This document shows positions 36,377 to 45,099 of a stretch of 64,000 nt of DNA, one piece after another. The DNA lies in the NCBI RefSeq assembly GCF_031085295.1, contig NZ_JAVFWO010000003.1, positions 784,063-848,062 on the forward strand, in the 5' to 3' direction. Position numbers and translations under genes: made by a program. Numbering within the stretch: the stretch's first letter is position 1; each line of letters opens with the position of its first letter. Source of the DNA: Microbacterium psychrotolerans. GTDB lineage: Bacteria; Actinomycetota; Actinomycetes; Actinomycetales; Microbacteriaceae. Under the pieces are notes generated by a model. It was given only the letters and a program-made list of their open reading frames with translations, searched no databases and had not been told where the DNA came from.

Positions 36377-36444
36377 GCTGAATCGCCTGCTTTCATCGGT
36401 GAAGTTCTGGGATGCGCGCGGGGCTCTGCAAGCCCGCACACGCG

Positions 36445-36457
36445 ACAGTTAAGCCTA
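36445..36457 (-). promoter_or_regulatory. Promoter of the 2-oxoglutarate dehydrogenase gene
   Basis: On the minus strand TAGGCTTAACTGT contains the -10 hexamer TAGGCT (36452-36457). It gives a transcript start near 36445, about 70 nt before the GTG. Confidence 0.5.
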
Positions 36458-36540
36458 GCCCAGTCTGCGCGGGCCGTTCCGGCCCCACCGGCTGGGCCGG
36501 CTGAAAGAATCCGCAGGATTATCCGCACAGGAACTGTCAC

Positions 36541-36546
36541 TACCCT
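36541..36546 (+). promoter_or_regulatory. -10 element of guaB1
   Basis: TACCCT is followed by 8 nt and the ATG at 36555; a TTG at 36546 also lies in frame but is a less likely start. Confidence 0.5.
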
Positions 36547-36554
36547 TGGCGGTC

Positions 36555-38012
36555 ATGGAGTTCTACGGCGAAACACCCGACGTCGACCTGACCTACTCTG
36601 ACGTCTTCCTCGTTCCGCGGCGTTCGGCGATCACCAGTCGCCTCGACGTCGACCTGTCGCCCGGCGACGGCACGACCGCGACCCTTCCGCTCGTGTCGGC
36701 CAACATGAACTCCGTCACCGGCGCTCGCCTGGCGGCGACGCTCGCACGTCGCGGCGGACTCGGCGTGCTGCCGCAGGACATGCCGCTGCAGGAGCTCGAC
36801 GCCGCCATCCGCTGGGTGAAGGCGCAGCCGGTCGAGTGGGACACGCCGTTGGTGCTGCCCCCGGACGCGACCGTCGCCGACGCCGCCCGGCTGCTTCCCG
36901 CCACCGACGGGCACGGCATCGTGGTCGCCGACGCCTCCGCCGGCCATGTCGATGCCGACGACATCCTCGGCATCGTGCCGGCGACGCGGCTGGGCACGGC
37001 CCTGCCCGATGCGCGCCTGGGCGACCTCGCGCGCGGGCGCGCGGCGTCCGTCGACGCCGACGACATCGAGAGCGCGCGCCACGCGTTCGACGTCATCGTC
37101 GCCGCCGAGGCCGAGACCGTGGCCGTGCTGCACCACGGCCACCTGGTCGGCACGCTGTCGCGCCGCAGCGCCCTGCGCTCGACGCTCTACCGTCCCGCCG
37201 TGGACGGCTCGGGACGACTGATCGTCGCCGCCGCGGTCGGCATCAACGGCGATGTCGCCGCGAAGGCCAGGGCGCTGGCGGCGGCCGGTGTCGACGTGCT
37301 CGTCGTCGATACGGCGCACGGCCATCAGGAGGGCATGCTGCGAGCGCTGCGCACGGTCGCCGACCTCGACCTCGGCATCCCGATCGCCGCCGGCAACATC
37401 GTGACCGCCGAGGGCGTGCACGACCTCGTCACCGCCGGTGCGACGATCCTCAAGGTCGGCGTCGGACCCGGCGCGATGTGCACGACCCGCATGATGACGG
37501 CGGTGGGGCGGCCGCAGTTCTCCGCAGTCCTCGAGACCGCCGAGGCGGCACGGGTCATGGGCGCGCACGTGTGGGCCGACGGCGGCGTGCGGTACCCGCG
37601 CGACGTGGCGCTGGCGCTGGCCGCGGGTGCGGCATCCGTCATGATCGGCTCGTGGTTCGCAGGCACCATCGAGGCGCCAGGAGAGCTGCAGGTCGACGAC
37701 GCCGGCCGCGCCTACAAGGAGTCGTGGGGCATGGCCTCGACGAAGGCGGTCCACGAGCGGTTCGGCCGGCTCGACCCGTACGAGCTGGCCCGTAAGGAGC
37801 TGTTCGCCGAAGGCATCTCGTCGTCGAAGATCTACCTCGATCCGCTGCGTCCCGGCCTCGAGGACCTGCTCGACATGATCACCTCGGGCGTGCGCTCGTC
37901 GTTCACCTACGCCGGCGCGTCCACGGTCCCCGAGTTCCGTGACCGCGCCCGCGTCGGCCTGCAGTCCGCCGCCGGCTACGAAGAGGGCAAGGCGCTCCCC
38001 GTCAGCTGGTGA
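36555..38012 (+). CDS. guaB1: GuaB1-type GMP reductase (IMPDH-related, with CBS pair)
   Basis: A 485-residue TIM-barrel enzyme with a CBS-domain insertion. The N-terminus MEFYGETPDVDLTYSDVFLV is typical of actinobacterial GuaB1. CBS motifs lie around residues 95-220. The catalytic Cys is in VGVGPGAMCTTRMMT, the substrate loop of IMPDH/GMPR enzymes, and MASTKAVHERFGRLD follows. Mycobacterial GuaB1 has GMP reductase activity and salvages purines rather than acting as an IMP dehydrogenase; that is family knowledge. I recall that guaB1 is also next to CNNM-type CBS membrane proteins in M. tuberculosis (Rv1841c-Rv1843c), as it nearly is here. Confidence 0.92.
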   Translation: MEFYGETPDVDLTYSDVFLVPRRSAITSRLDVDLSPGDGTTATLPLVSANMNSVTGARLAATLARRGGLGVLPQDMPLQELDAAIRWVKAQPVEWDTPLVLPPDATVADAARLLPATDGHGIVVADASAGHVDADDILGIVPATRLGTALPDARLGDLARGRAASVDADDIESARHAFDVIVAAEAETVAVLHHGHLVGTLSRRSALRSTLYRPAVDGSGRLIVAAAVGINGDVAAKARALAAAGVDVLVVDTAHGHQEGMLRALRTVADLDLGIPIAAGNIVTAEGVHDLVTAGATILKVGVGPGAMCTTRMMTAVGRPQFSAVLETAEAARVMGAHVWADGGVRYPRDVALALAAGAASVMIGSWFAGTIEAPGELQVDDAGRAYKESWGMASTKAVHERFGRLDPYELARKELFAEGISSSKIYLDPLRPGLEDLLDMITSGVRSSFTYAGASTVPEFRDRARVGLQSAAGYEEGKALPVSW

Positions 38013-38066
38013 CCGCACCGGCGGAGCGAGCCACTGCGTCGACCGGATGACACGGGTAGGCATCGA

Positions 38067-39161
38067 TCATCCCTGCCTGCGGGACGAGGTCTTGTCACTC
38101 GTGGCGTCCGCGTCGTCGTCGTCGTGCTCTTCCCGGATGCGGCGACCCTCCTCGACGTCGTGGCGCTCCTTCTCGGCGGCCTTGTCGCTCTTGCGTGTAT
38201 CGCGGGGCGGCAACTGGATGTCCTCCTCGGCGGCGATACCCGCCTGCAGCTGGCGTCCGCGTTCCAGCTCGGCGTCGAACTCCGCGCCGAACAGCAGCGC
38301 GATGTTCGCGATCCACAGCCACAGCAGGAAGACGATGACGCCGGCGAGCGACCCGTACGTGCGGTCGTAGTTGGAGAAGTTCGCGACGTAGAGGCCGAAG
38401 GCCACTGACGCGACGACGAGGACGAGGATGGCCAGCAGCGACCCGAGGCTGATCCAGCGGAACTTCGGCTGCTTGGCGTTGGGCGTCGCGTAATAGAGGA
38501 TCGCCACCATCAGCACGACGATCGCCGCGAGCACCGGCCATTTGGCGATCTCCCACACGGTCGTGGCGACCTCCCCGAGTCCGAGTGCCGAGCCGACGGC
38601 GTCGGCGACCGGTCCCGACACGACGAGGATCACCAGTGCGACGACGATCAGTGCGACGCCGATGACGGTCACCAGCAGCTGAGCCGGCTTCAGCTTCCAG
38701 AACGGCCGGCCTTCCTCGATCTCGTAGATGCGGTTCATGGCGCGGCCGAAGGCGCCGACGTAACCCGAGGCGGACCAGATCGCCAGGAGAAGGCCGAGGA
38801 CCAGTCCCCAGCCGGCGGCGGGAGAGTCCGCCAGCTGCTCGAGCGGTCCGCGCAGCGTCCGGGCGGTCTCGGGTGCCGCGGATTCCACGACTCCGAGGAT
38901 GGCGTCGGTGGCCCCGCCGTTGCCTGCGATCAGGCCGAAGATCGAGAAGACGGCGACGAGACCCGGGAAGATCGCCAGCACCGAGTAGTAGGTGAGGGCC
39001 GCGGCGATGTCGGTGCACTCGTCCGACGAGAACTCGCGCGCGGTCTTGACGAAGACGTACTTCCACGAGCGCTTCTCGATCTCGGCGGGGGTGTCGGGCT
39101 TGTCGGGGTGCTCGGCATCCGGGGCTCCTCGTCCATCCCGCTGGTGGTCCGTCGTCGTCAT
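38067..39161 (-). CDS. YihY/BrkB-family integral membrane protein
   Basis: A 364-residue membrane protein of the YihY family, formerly called ribonuclease BN. The core from about residue 30 to 310 has six hydrophobic segments. They include ALTYYSVLAIFPGLVAVFSI, the family hallmark near the first helix, LVLGLLLAIWSASGYVGAFG and VIVFLLWLWIANIALLFGAE. Both ends are charged: an acidic and basic N-terminus and an Arg/Glu/Asp-rich C-terminal tail. Its biochemical role is not established; lipid or polymer transport has been suggested for the family. A GGAGGGG Shine-Dalgarno precedes the ATG. It is convergent with guaB1. Confidence 0.9.
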   Translation of the reverse strand: MTTTDHQRDGRGAPDAEHPDKPDTPAEIEKRSWKYVFVKTAREFSSDECTDIAAALTYYSVLAIFPGLVAVFSIFGLIAGNGGATDAILGVVESAAPETARTLRGPLEQLADSPAAGWGLVLGLLLAIWSASGYVGAFGRAMNRIYEIEEGRPFWKLKPAQLLVTVIGVALIVVALVILVVSGPVADAVGSALGLGEVATTVWEIAKWPVLAAIVVLMVAILYYATPNAKQPKFRWISLGSLLAILVLVVASVAFGLYVANFSNYDRTYGSLAGVIVFLLWLWIANIALLFGAEFDAELERGRQLQAGIAAEEDIQLPPRDTRKSDKAAEKERHDVEEGRRIREEHDDDDADATSDKTSSRRQG

Positions 39162-39279
39162 GGCCCCTCCGATCCGTCGTGCCCGGCGCTGTTCACCCGG
39201 GGCGGACCATCGTGCGGTCGACGTGCCGGATCGAAGAGGGGGTTGACAGCCGACCGGTCGGGCTCCGCACCCCCTGCCG

Positions 39280-39285
39280 TAGACT
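39280..39285 (+). promoter_or_regulatory. -10 element of the leader ORF and CNNM operon
   Basis: TAGACT, with the leader ORF start 10 nt downstream, so the transcript likely has only a few bases before that ATG. A perfect AGGGGGT/ACCCCCT inverted repeat just upstream (39236-39275) is probably DNA-level because it precedes the start site. Confidence 0.5.
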
Positions 39286-39295
39286 TGTCGGCACG

Positions 39296-39367
39296 ATGGA
39301 CGACCCTCCTAGTTGCAGACAATCGCCCCACCGACCCCTCCTCCGACGCAACGGGGGTGATGCGTGA
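39296..39367 (+). CDS. Candidate 23-residue leader peptide overlapping the CNNM gene
   Basis: A 24-codon ORF begins near the presumed transcript start and ends in TGA that shares its A with the downstream ATG (TGATG). The peptide starts MDDPPSCRQS and continues with further Pro and Arg residues. The N-terminal Asp-Asp-Pro-Pro run is the kind that destabilises ribosomes; acidic/Pro leader peptides such as MgtL sense Mg2+ in enterobacteria. It uses codons rare in this genome (CCT twice, AGT, AGA, CAA, CGA twice). Because the ORF is tightly coupled to a putative Mg2+ transporter, regulation of translation or termination by this leader is plausible but untested. Confidence 0.5.
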   Translation: MDDPPSCRQSPHRPLLRRNGGDA

Positions 39368-40698
39368 TGGATTACGTCATGTTGGGCGTGGGGCTTCTGC
39401 TCACGATCGGCACCGGCCTGTTCGTGGCGAGCGAGTTCGCGCTCGTCAACCTCGACCGCGCCGATCTCGAATCCCGCCAGGAGGCGGGTGAGACCCGTCT
39501 CGCGCTGACGATCAGCGCGCTGCGCATCACCTCCACACATCTCTCGAGCGCGCAGCTCGGCATCACGCTGACAACCCTGCTGACCGGTTACACGATGGAA
39601 CCGGCGATCTCGAACCTGCTCGCACCGGTGTTCGACGCCTGGGGCATCCCGGTCGGCGTCTCGCGGCCTCTCGCGGCGGTCATCGGCGTCTCGATCGCGA
39701 CGGTGTTCTCGATGATCCTCGGCGAGCTCGTTCCCAAGAACTTCGCCCTCGCCATCCCGCGACAGACCGCCAAACTCGTCATGCCGTTCCAGGTGGCGTT
39801 CACGACGGTGTTCCGTCCTGCGGTCGCCGTGCTGAACGGCAGCGCGAACGGCGTGCTGCGCGCGGTCGGCATCGAGCCGAAGGAGGAGCTCTCCGGCGCG
39901 CGAACGGCCGAGGAGCTGTCGAGCCTCGTCCGCCGCTCCGCCAGTGCGGGCGTGCTGGAGGAGGACACCGCCTCGCTCCTCGACCGCAGCCTCACCTTCG
40001 CGCGGCTGTCGGCGGCCGACGTCATGACCCCTCGGCCGAGCATCCATGCGCTCGCCGCCGACGACTCCGCCGAGGACGTCATCCAGCTGGCTCGCCGCAC
40101 CGGGCACAGCCGCTTCCCCGTGTACGGCGAGTCCATGGACGACATCACCGGCATCGTGCACCTCAAGGCGGCCGTGGGCGTGCCCCGCGAGCGTCGCGCC
40201 GACGTGCCAGCCGCCGCGCTCGCCACCGAGCCGCTGCGCTTCCCCGAGGCCGTCCACCTCGATGTGCTCGTCGCCGAGCTGCGCTCCCGCGGCTACCAGA
40301 TGGCCGTTGTCGTCGACGAGTACGGCGGCACTGCGGGCGTCGTCACCCTCGAAGACCTCGTCGAGGAGATCGTCGGCGAGGTGCTCGACGAGCACGACCG
40401 CCGTCGCGCGGGCATCGTGCGCGTCGACGACACCGTCATCTTCCCCGGCGAGCTCCGACCCGACGAGGTGCGCGATCGCACCGGCATCCGCATCCCCGAG
40501 GGGGACGTGTACGACACCGTGGGCGGATACATCATGAGCGTGCTCGAACGGATCCCGGTCGTCGGCGACGCCGTCGAGATCGAGGACGGCACCCTCGAGG
40601 TGCAGCGCATGGAAGGACGCAGGGTCGACCGCGTCCGGTTCACGCCGACTCCGATGCCGCACGAGGACGCGACGATCGAGGCGGGTGATCACCGATGA
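39367..40698 (+). CDS. CNNM/CorC-type CBS-domain membrane protein (hemolysin family), first copy
   Basis: A 443-residue membrane protein with an N-terminal DUF21 transmembrane domain (residues 1-190; [20 protein letters not shown], then [22 protein letters not shown] segment), a pair of CBS domains (about 205-335; [20 protein letters not shown]) and a C-terminal CorC_HlyC transporter-associated domain ([19 protein letters not shown] to [19 protein letters not shown]). CNNM/CorC proteins export Mg2+ or Co2+ in characterised bacteria. The ATG at 39367 overlaps the leader ORF stop; a GTG at 39364 is also in frame. It overlaps the second copy by 4 nt. Confidence 0.9.
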   Translation: MDYVMLGVGLLLTIGTGLFVASEFALVNLDRADLESRQEAGETRLALTISALRITSTHLSSAQLGITLTTLLTGYTMEPAISNLLAPVFDAWGIPVGVSRPLAAVIGVSIATVFSMILGELVPKNFALAIPRQTAKLVMPFQVAFTTVFRPAVAVLNGSANGVLRAVGIEPKEELSGARTAEELSSLVRRSASAGVLEEDTASLLDRSLTFARLSAADVMTPRPSIHALAADDSAEDVIQLARRTGHSRFPVYGESMDDITGIVHLKAAVGVPRERRADVPAAALATEPLRFPEAVHLDVLVAELRSRGYQMAVVVDEYGGTAGVVTLEDLVEEIVGEVLDEHDRRRAGIVRVDDTVIFPGELRPDEVRDRTGIRIPEGDVYDTVGGYIMSVLERIPVVGDAVEIEDGTLEVQRMEGRRVDRVRFTPTPMPHEDATIEAGDHR

Positions 40699-41753
40699 AC
40701 GACTGGGCCGGAATCGCCTGGCTGCTGGTGCTGCTCATCGCCAACGCCTTCTTCGTCGGCGCCGAGTTCGCCGTCATCTCCGCCCGCCGCTCGCAGATCG
40801 AGCCGCTCGCCGAGAAGGGATCGCGGTCTGCCAAGACCGCGCTGTACGCGATGGAGCACGCGACGCTCATGCTGGCGACGAGCCAGCTCGGCATCACGAT
40901 CTGCTCGCTGCTCATCCTGAACGTCTCCGAGCCCGCCATCCACCACCTCCTCGCCGCCCCGCTGGGGCTCACGGGCTGGTCGGAGGCCGTGGTGGACGGG
41001 GTCGCGTTCGCCGTCGCACTCGTGCTGGTGTCGTACCTGCACGTCGTCTTCGGCGAGATGGTCCCCAAGAACCTCGCGTTCTCGGTGCCGGACCGCGCCG
41101 TGCTGATGCTCGCGACGCCGCTGGTGTGGATGTCGAAGCTCTTCCACCCGATCATCGTGAGCCTCAACTGGATCGCGAACCACGTGGTGCGCCTCTTCCG
41201 CGTCGAGCCGAAGGACGAGGCGGCCTCGACCTTCACGCTCGAAGAGGTGGCGACCATCGTCAACCAGTCCCGCATCGAGGGGGTCCTCGACGACTCCGCG
41301 GGAACGGTCGCGGCCGCCGTCGAGTTCACCGACAAGAAGGCCGCCGAGGTCGCGCTGCCGCTGTCGCAGCTGGTGACGCTGCCGCAGACCACGACTCCCG
41401 CCGAGATCGAGCGGGCGGTCGCCAAGCACGGCTTCTCGCGTTACGTGATCGTCGATGAGGCGGGAGTGCCGGTCGGCTACGTGCACCTCAAGGACATCCT
41501 GCGGGCCGCGGAGGGACCGGATGCCGCCACCGACGTGGCACGCCCGATCCCGACCAAACGCATCCACCACATGGTGCCCGTGCTCGAGTCGACCGACCTC
41601 GAGGACGCGCTCGCCCTGATGCGACGCGCCGGCCGACACCTCGCCCAGGTGCGCGACGACGCCGGGCAGATCACCGCGGTGCTGTTCCTCGAGGACATCA
41701 TCGAAGAGCTCATCGGAGAGGTGCAGGACGCGACCCGTCGTCGCGGCTTCTGA
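40695..41753 (+). CDS. CNNM/CorC-type CBS-domain membrane protein, second copy
   Basis: A 352-residue partner of the upstream protein. The DUF21 membrane domain is complete (LLVLLIANAFFVGAEFAVIS, LILNVSEPAIHHLLA, VLVSYLHVVFGEMVPKNLAF) and a CBS pair follows. It lacks the C-terminal CorC_HlyC domain of the first copy and ends soon after the second CBS motif (FLEDIIEELIGEVQDATRRR). The ATGA overlap suggests equimolar, perhaps heterodimeric, assembly. M. tuberculosis Rv1841c/Rv1842c are also a tandem pair of this type. The two copies are clearly paralogous but diverged. Confidence 0.9.
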   Translation: MNDWAGIAWLLVLLIANAFFVGAEFAVISARRSQIEPLAEKGSRSAKTALYAMEHATLMLATSQLGITICSLLILNVSEPAIHHLLAAPLGLTGWSEAVVDGVAFAVALVLVSYLHVVFGEMVPKNLAFSVPDRAVLMLATPLVWMSKLFHPIIVSLNWIANHVVRLFRVEPKDEAASTFTLEEVATIVNQSRIEGVLDDSAGTVAAAVEFTDKKAAEVALPLSQLVTLPQTTTPAEIERAVAKHGFSRYVIVDEAGVPVGYVHLKDILRAAEGPDAATDVARPIPTKRIHHMVPVLESTDLEDALALMRRAGRHLAQVRDDAGQITAVLFLEDIIEELIGEVQDATRRRGF

Positions 41754-41770
41754 TATCCGAGATCGAGCGA

Positions 41771-41796
41771 AGGGCGGGTCCCCGGGGATCCGCCCT
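41771..41796. terminator. Bidirectional terminator between CNNM and ene-reductase genes
   Basis: AGGGCGGGTCCCC pairs with GGGGATCCGCCCT (one G-T wobble) across the axis, with flanking GCGA and TCGC able to extend the stem through a one-base bulge. It lies between convergent genes. Confidence 0.75.
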
Positions 41797-41810
41797 TTCG
41801 CATCCCGCCG

Positions 41811-42875
41811 TCAGCGGCGGGCGCGGAGATACTGCTTCGGCCAGTAGTCGATCTCGGCACCGAGCTCGTCGGCGGCGCGCAGCCCGTAGTGCGGGTCGCG
41901 CAGCCACTCGCGGCCGGCCATCACGGCGTCGGCGGCGTCTTCGGCCAGCACGCGCTCGGCGTGGGCGGCGTCGTCGATCATGCCGACGGCGTTCACGGGG
42001 ACACCGGCCTCGCGGCGCACGCGCGCGGCGAGAGCGACCTGGTAGCCGGGACCGGTCGTCAGCTTCTGGTGGGCGACGAGCCCGCCGCTGGAGATGTCGA
42101 AGAAGTCGGCGCCCCGGTCCGCCGCCCAGCGTGCGACGGTCGCCGTCTCGTCGGCGTCCCAGCCGCCGTCCGCCCAGTCGGTGGCCGAGAACCGCACGAT
42201 CACGGGAACGCCGGGAGCGGCATCCGTCACGGCCTCCAGCGCGCGCAGCAGCAGCCGCGCGCGGTTCTCGAGCGAGCCGCCGTACTCGTCGTCGCGCCGG
42301 TTCGACAGCGGCGACAGGAACTGGTGCAGCAGGTAGCCGTGGGCGGCGTGCAGCTCGAGCACCTGGAATCCGGCGGCGACGGCACGGCGTGCGGCCGACG
42401 CGAAGTCGACGACGACACGATCGATGCCCGCCACGTCCAGGGCGACCGGCTCGGCGTAGCCGTCGAACGCGATCGCCGACGGCGCGACCGTGCTCCAGCC
42501 CCCATCGGTCGCGGCCACCGAGCCGCGCCGGCCCGAGAACGGCGACCAGGTCGACGCCTTGCGCCCCGCGTGGGCCAGCTGCACACCGGCGACCGCACCG
42601 CGACTGCGGATCGCGGCGACGATCGGGGCCCACGCGTCGCCCTGCTCGTCGTTCCACAGGCCGGTGTCTTCGGGCGAGATGCGCCCCTCCGGCGAGACCG
42701 CGGTCGCCTCCGCGACGACGAGGCCGGCACCGCCCGAGGCGAACTGCGCGAGGTGGGTGTGGTGCCATTCCTGCGGCACCCCGTCGACCGCGCTGTACTG
42801 GCACATCGGCGAGACCCAGAGGCGGTTGCGCACCGTCACGTCGCGCAGGGTGAGTGGAGTGAACAGGCGGGTCAT
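41811..42875 (-). CDS. NADH:flavin oxidoreductase, old-yellow-enzyme family (YqjM/NamA-like)
   Basis: A 354-residue FMN-dependent ene-reductase. The TIM barrel includes TPLTLRDVTVRNRLWVSPMCQYSAVDG, HAGRKAS, LHAAHGYLLHQFLSPLSNRR and the signature YGGSLENRARLLLRALEAV. Cys in SPMCQY and the HAGRKAS motif are typical of the YqjM (thermophilic-like) subclass, which reduces activated C=C bonds using NAD(P)H. The start ATG at 42875 has a GGAG Shine-Dalgarno; the longer open frame is unlike the family. It is divergent from nnrD, with 41 bp between starts. The natural substrate is unknown. Confidence 0.92.
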   Translation of the reverse strand: MTRLFTPLTLRDVTVRNRLWVSPMCQYSAVDGVPQEWHHTHLAQFASGGAGLVVAEATAVSPEGRISPEDTGLWNDEQGDAWAPIVAAIRSRGAVAGVQLAHAGRKASTWSPFSGRRGSVAATDGGWSTVAPSAIAFDGYAEPVALDVAGIDRVVVDFASAARRAVAAGFQVLELHAAHGYLLHQFLSPLSNRRDDEYGGSLENRARLLLRALEAVTDAAPGVPVIVRFSATDWADGGWDADETATVARWAADRGADFFDISSGGLVAHQKLTTGPGYQVALAARVRREAGVPVNAVGMIDDAAHAERVLAEDAADAVMAGREWLRDPHYGLRAADELGAEIDYWPKQYLRARR

Positions 42876-42904
42876 CGGGTCTCCGGAGGGGATCGGGTGC
42901 GCGG

Positions 42905-42910
42905 TACTGT
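42905..42910 (+). promoter_or_regulatory. -10 element of nnrD
   Basis: TACTGT, then GACCAC, then the ATG at 42917. Confidence 0.65.
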
Positions 42911-42916
42911 GACCAC

Positions 42917-43783
42917 ATGGTGAGGACGTGGACGCGCGCCGACACCGCTCGCGCCCTGCGGAGGCCAACGGCCGACGACGACAAGTATTCCCGAGGCGTG
43001 CTCGGCATGCGAACGGGCTCCCAGGCGTATCCGGGTGCGGCCGTGCTGGGCGTCGAGGCTGCCTGGCGCACCGGCCTGGGAATGGTGCGCTACCTCGGCC
43101 CCGACCGCCCGAGCGATCTGGTGCTGGCGCGCCGGCCCGAGACGGTGACCGCCGACGGGCGGGTGCAGGCGTGGGTGATCGGATCGGGAACGGATGCCGC
43201 GGTCCGTACCGTTGCCGACACCGACGCGTTGCGGGGCCTGCTGTCCGACACCGACCCCGTCGTCGTCGACGCGGGCGCGCTCGATCTCGCCGCCGAGGCC
43301 ACCGCGCCGCGCATCCTCACGCCGCACGACCGCGAGCATGCACGACTGCGCTCGGCACTCGGCCTCGGGCATGCGCCGGCCGACCGCGCAGCCGCGGCGC
43401 GCGAGACCGCCGAGGCCACGGGCGCCGTCGTGCTGCTCAAGGGCGCTGTCACCGTCGTGGTCGCCCCCGACGGATGGACCGCCACCGTCGAGTCGGGAAC
43501 CCCGTGGCTCGCCACCGCCGGCACGGGCGACGTGCTCGCTGGGGTGATCGGCGCCCTCGTCGCCGGCGCGGTGGCGCGGGACGAGCACACGGATGCCGCG
43601 TCCCTCGCGGCGATCGCGGCCTCGGGGGCGTGGCTGCATGGGCGGGCGGGCGCCATCGCGGCGACGGGAGCGAGCATCGCCGGGTCTTCCAGCTCGCCGC
43701 CCTTGGGGGACGGCCCGATCACGGCGCTCGACGTCGCCGAGGCGCTGCCGCAGGCGGTCGCCGAGGTCCTCGCGCGGGGCTGA
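42917..43783 (+). CDS. nnrD: ADP-dependent NAD(P)H-hydrate dehydratase
   Basis: A 288-residue ribokinase-fold enzyme that repairs hydrated NADH and NADPH. It has the family motifs DDKYSRGVLGMRTGSQAYPG (near residue 27), RILTPHDREHARL, VVLLKGAVTVVVAPDG and the catalytic NTAGTGDVLAG-like stretch LATAGTGDVLAGVIGALVA. It lacks the N-terminal epimerase domain found in the fused Nnr proteins, so this is the dehydratase alone. It begins with a leaderless ATG. Some flavin and NAD(P)H-dependent neighbours (the divergent ene-reductase) fit a nicotinamide-related context, but co-regulation is not shown. Confidence 0.92.
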   Translation: MVRTWTRADTARALRRPTADDDKYSRGVLGMRTGSQAYPGAAVLGVEAAWRTGLGMVRYLGPDRPSDLVLARRPETVTADGRVQAWVIGSGTDAAVRTVADTDALRGLLSDTDPVVVDAGALDLAAEATAPRILTPHDREHARLRSALGLGHAPADRAAAARETAEATGAVVLLKGAVTVVVAPDGWTATVESGTPWLATAGTGDVLAGVIGALVAGAVARDEHTDAASLAAIAASGAWLHGRAGAIAATGASIAGSSSSPPLGDGPITALDVAEALPQAVAEVLARG

Positions 43784-43812
43784 GCGGTCGCGGTCCCTTC
43801 TCGACCCCTCCC

Positions 43813-43818
43813 TAGGAT
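43813..43818 (+). promoter_or_regulatory. -10 element of the GT87-like gene
   Basis: TAGGAT, then GGTGGG, then the GTG at 43825. Confidence 0.6.
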
Positions 43819-43824
43819 GGTGGG

Positions 43825-45042
43825 GTGGCGCGACGGGTGGTGATGTGGGCGGCGTTCGTCCTCGTGCACGCCGTGGTGATCTGGCTCGGCTTCGCGGGCG
43901 ATCACGCCGCCTCGTGGGACGTCGACCAGCTGTACCGGTGGTGGGCGGGTCGCACTCTCACGGGTGAGGCCTTCCCCGGCATCACCGAGGACTGGGTCTA
44001 CCCGCCGGCGGCTCACCTCCCGATCCTCCTGGTCGGCGCATTCAGCGGCATCGTGGACTACACGCTCGGGTGGGGGCTGCTCGTCACAGCAGTCGACGCG
44101 GCGGCGTTCGCGGTGCTGCTCGGGAACGGCAGGTCACGCGGGCGCCTGGTCGCCGCCGGGTTCTGGCTCGCCGCGATCCTGGCGCTCGGCGGTGTGGGCA
44201 TGTTCCGGCTCGACGCGGTCACCGTGCCGCTCGCGATCGCCGGCGCCCTGTGGCTCGTGGGGCGGCCGTGGCTCGGCTCGGCGCTTCTCGCCGTCGCCAC
44301 CTGGATCAAGGTCTGGCCGGCTGCGCTGCTCGCCGCGGCTCTGATCGCGCTGCGGCGCCGACTCGCCGTCGTCGGTGGCGCTGCGATCGTCTCGGCGGTG
44401 GTGATAATCACGGTCGTGCTCGCCGGTGGCGGCGCCCACCTGCTGAGCTTCGTCGGCGACCAGACCTCGCGGGGGCTCCAGATCGAGGCTCCGGTCAGCA
44501 CGCCCTACATGCTCCTCGCGGCGGCCGGACTCCCCGGCGCGGAGGTCTTCTACGACCGGGACCTGATCACGTTCCAGGTGACCGGACCCGCCATCGACGT
44601 GGTGATCGCCGTCATGACGCCCGTGCTCATCGCGGGGATGCTGGGGATCGCGGCGGTCGGGGCCGTCAAGGCCTGGCGGGGAGCGTCGTTCGTCGCGCTG
44701 TTCCCGCCACTGGCCGCCGCACTGGTCCTGGGGTTCATCGTGCTCAACAAGGTCGGCTCGCCCCAGTACATGACGTGGCTCGTGGCGCCGGTGGTCGTCG
44801 GGCTCGTCCTCCAGGTGCGGCGCTGGTGGCGGCCGGCCGTCCTGTCGCTGGTCATCCTGGTGCTCACGCAGCTGATCTTCCCCTTCTGGTACGACGCGAT
44901 CCTGGCGCTCATGCCCGCAGGAGTGGCGCTCCTCGTCGTGCGCAACGTGCTGCTCGTCGGCCTGTTCGCATGGGTCGTGGTGCGCCTGGTGCGTGTGCGT
45001 GTGCGCGTGCGCCGGTCGGCGCCGCTGCGCGTGCCAGAGTAG
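43825..45042 (+). CDS. Polytopic glycosyltransferase, GT87/DUF2029-like
   Basis: A 405-residue integral membrane protein of about ten helices. The N-terminal part contains an acidic loop after the first helix (HAASWDVDQLYRWWAGRTL) and WVYPPAAHLPILL, the YPP motif of mannosyl- and arabinofuranosyl-type GT-C enzymes. GT87 members in actinobacteria add mannose to lipomannan or similar cell-wall lipids using polyprenyl-phosphate sugar. The helical core continues to a very basic Arg/Val tail. The substrate here is unknown. The gene has its own leaderless promoter; nothing in the neighbourhood belongs to cell-wall synthesis. Confidence 0.8.
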   Translation: MARRVVMWAAFVLVHAVVIWLGFAGDHAASWDVDQLYRWWAGRTLTGEAFPGITEDWVYPPAAHLPILLVGAFSGIVDYTLGWGLLVTAVDAAAFAVLLGNGRSRGRLVAAGFWLAAILALGGVGMFRLDAVTVPLAIAGALWLVGRPWLGSALLAVATWIKVWPAALLAAALIALRRRLAVVGGAAIVSAVVIITVVLAGGGAHLLSFVGDQTSRGLQIEAPVSTPYMLLAAAGLPGAEVFYDRDLITFQVTGPAIDVVIAVMTPVLIAGMLGIAAVGAVKAWRGASFVALFPPLAAALVLGFIVLNKVGSPQYMTWLVAPVVVGLVLQVRRWWRPAVLSLVILVLTQLIFPFWYDAILALMPAGVALLVVRNVLLVGLFAWVVVRLVRVRVRVRRSAPLRVPE

Positions 45043-45099
45043 GTCGGGGCCGCGCCACCGTCGTGGCTCCGCGACACCCCTCGAGAACCGGAGGTTCGA

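Noticed and set aside
36350..36447. A GTG-started ORF in the 2-oxoglutarate dehydrogenase leader that runs into the gene out of frame
   Set aside because: It is short, starts 10 nt after the -10 element and lacks any feature beyond an open frame.
39243..39285. TTGACA at 39243-39248 as -35 partner of TAGACT at 39280
   Set aside because: The spacing is 31 bp, far outside the 16-19 bp range.
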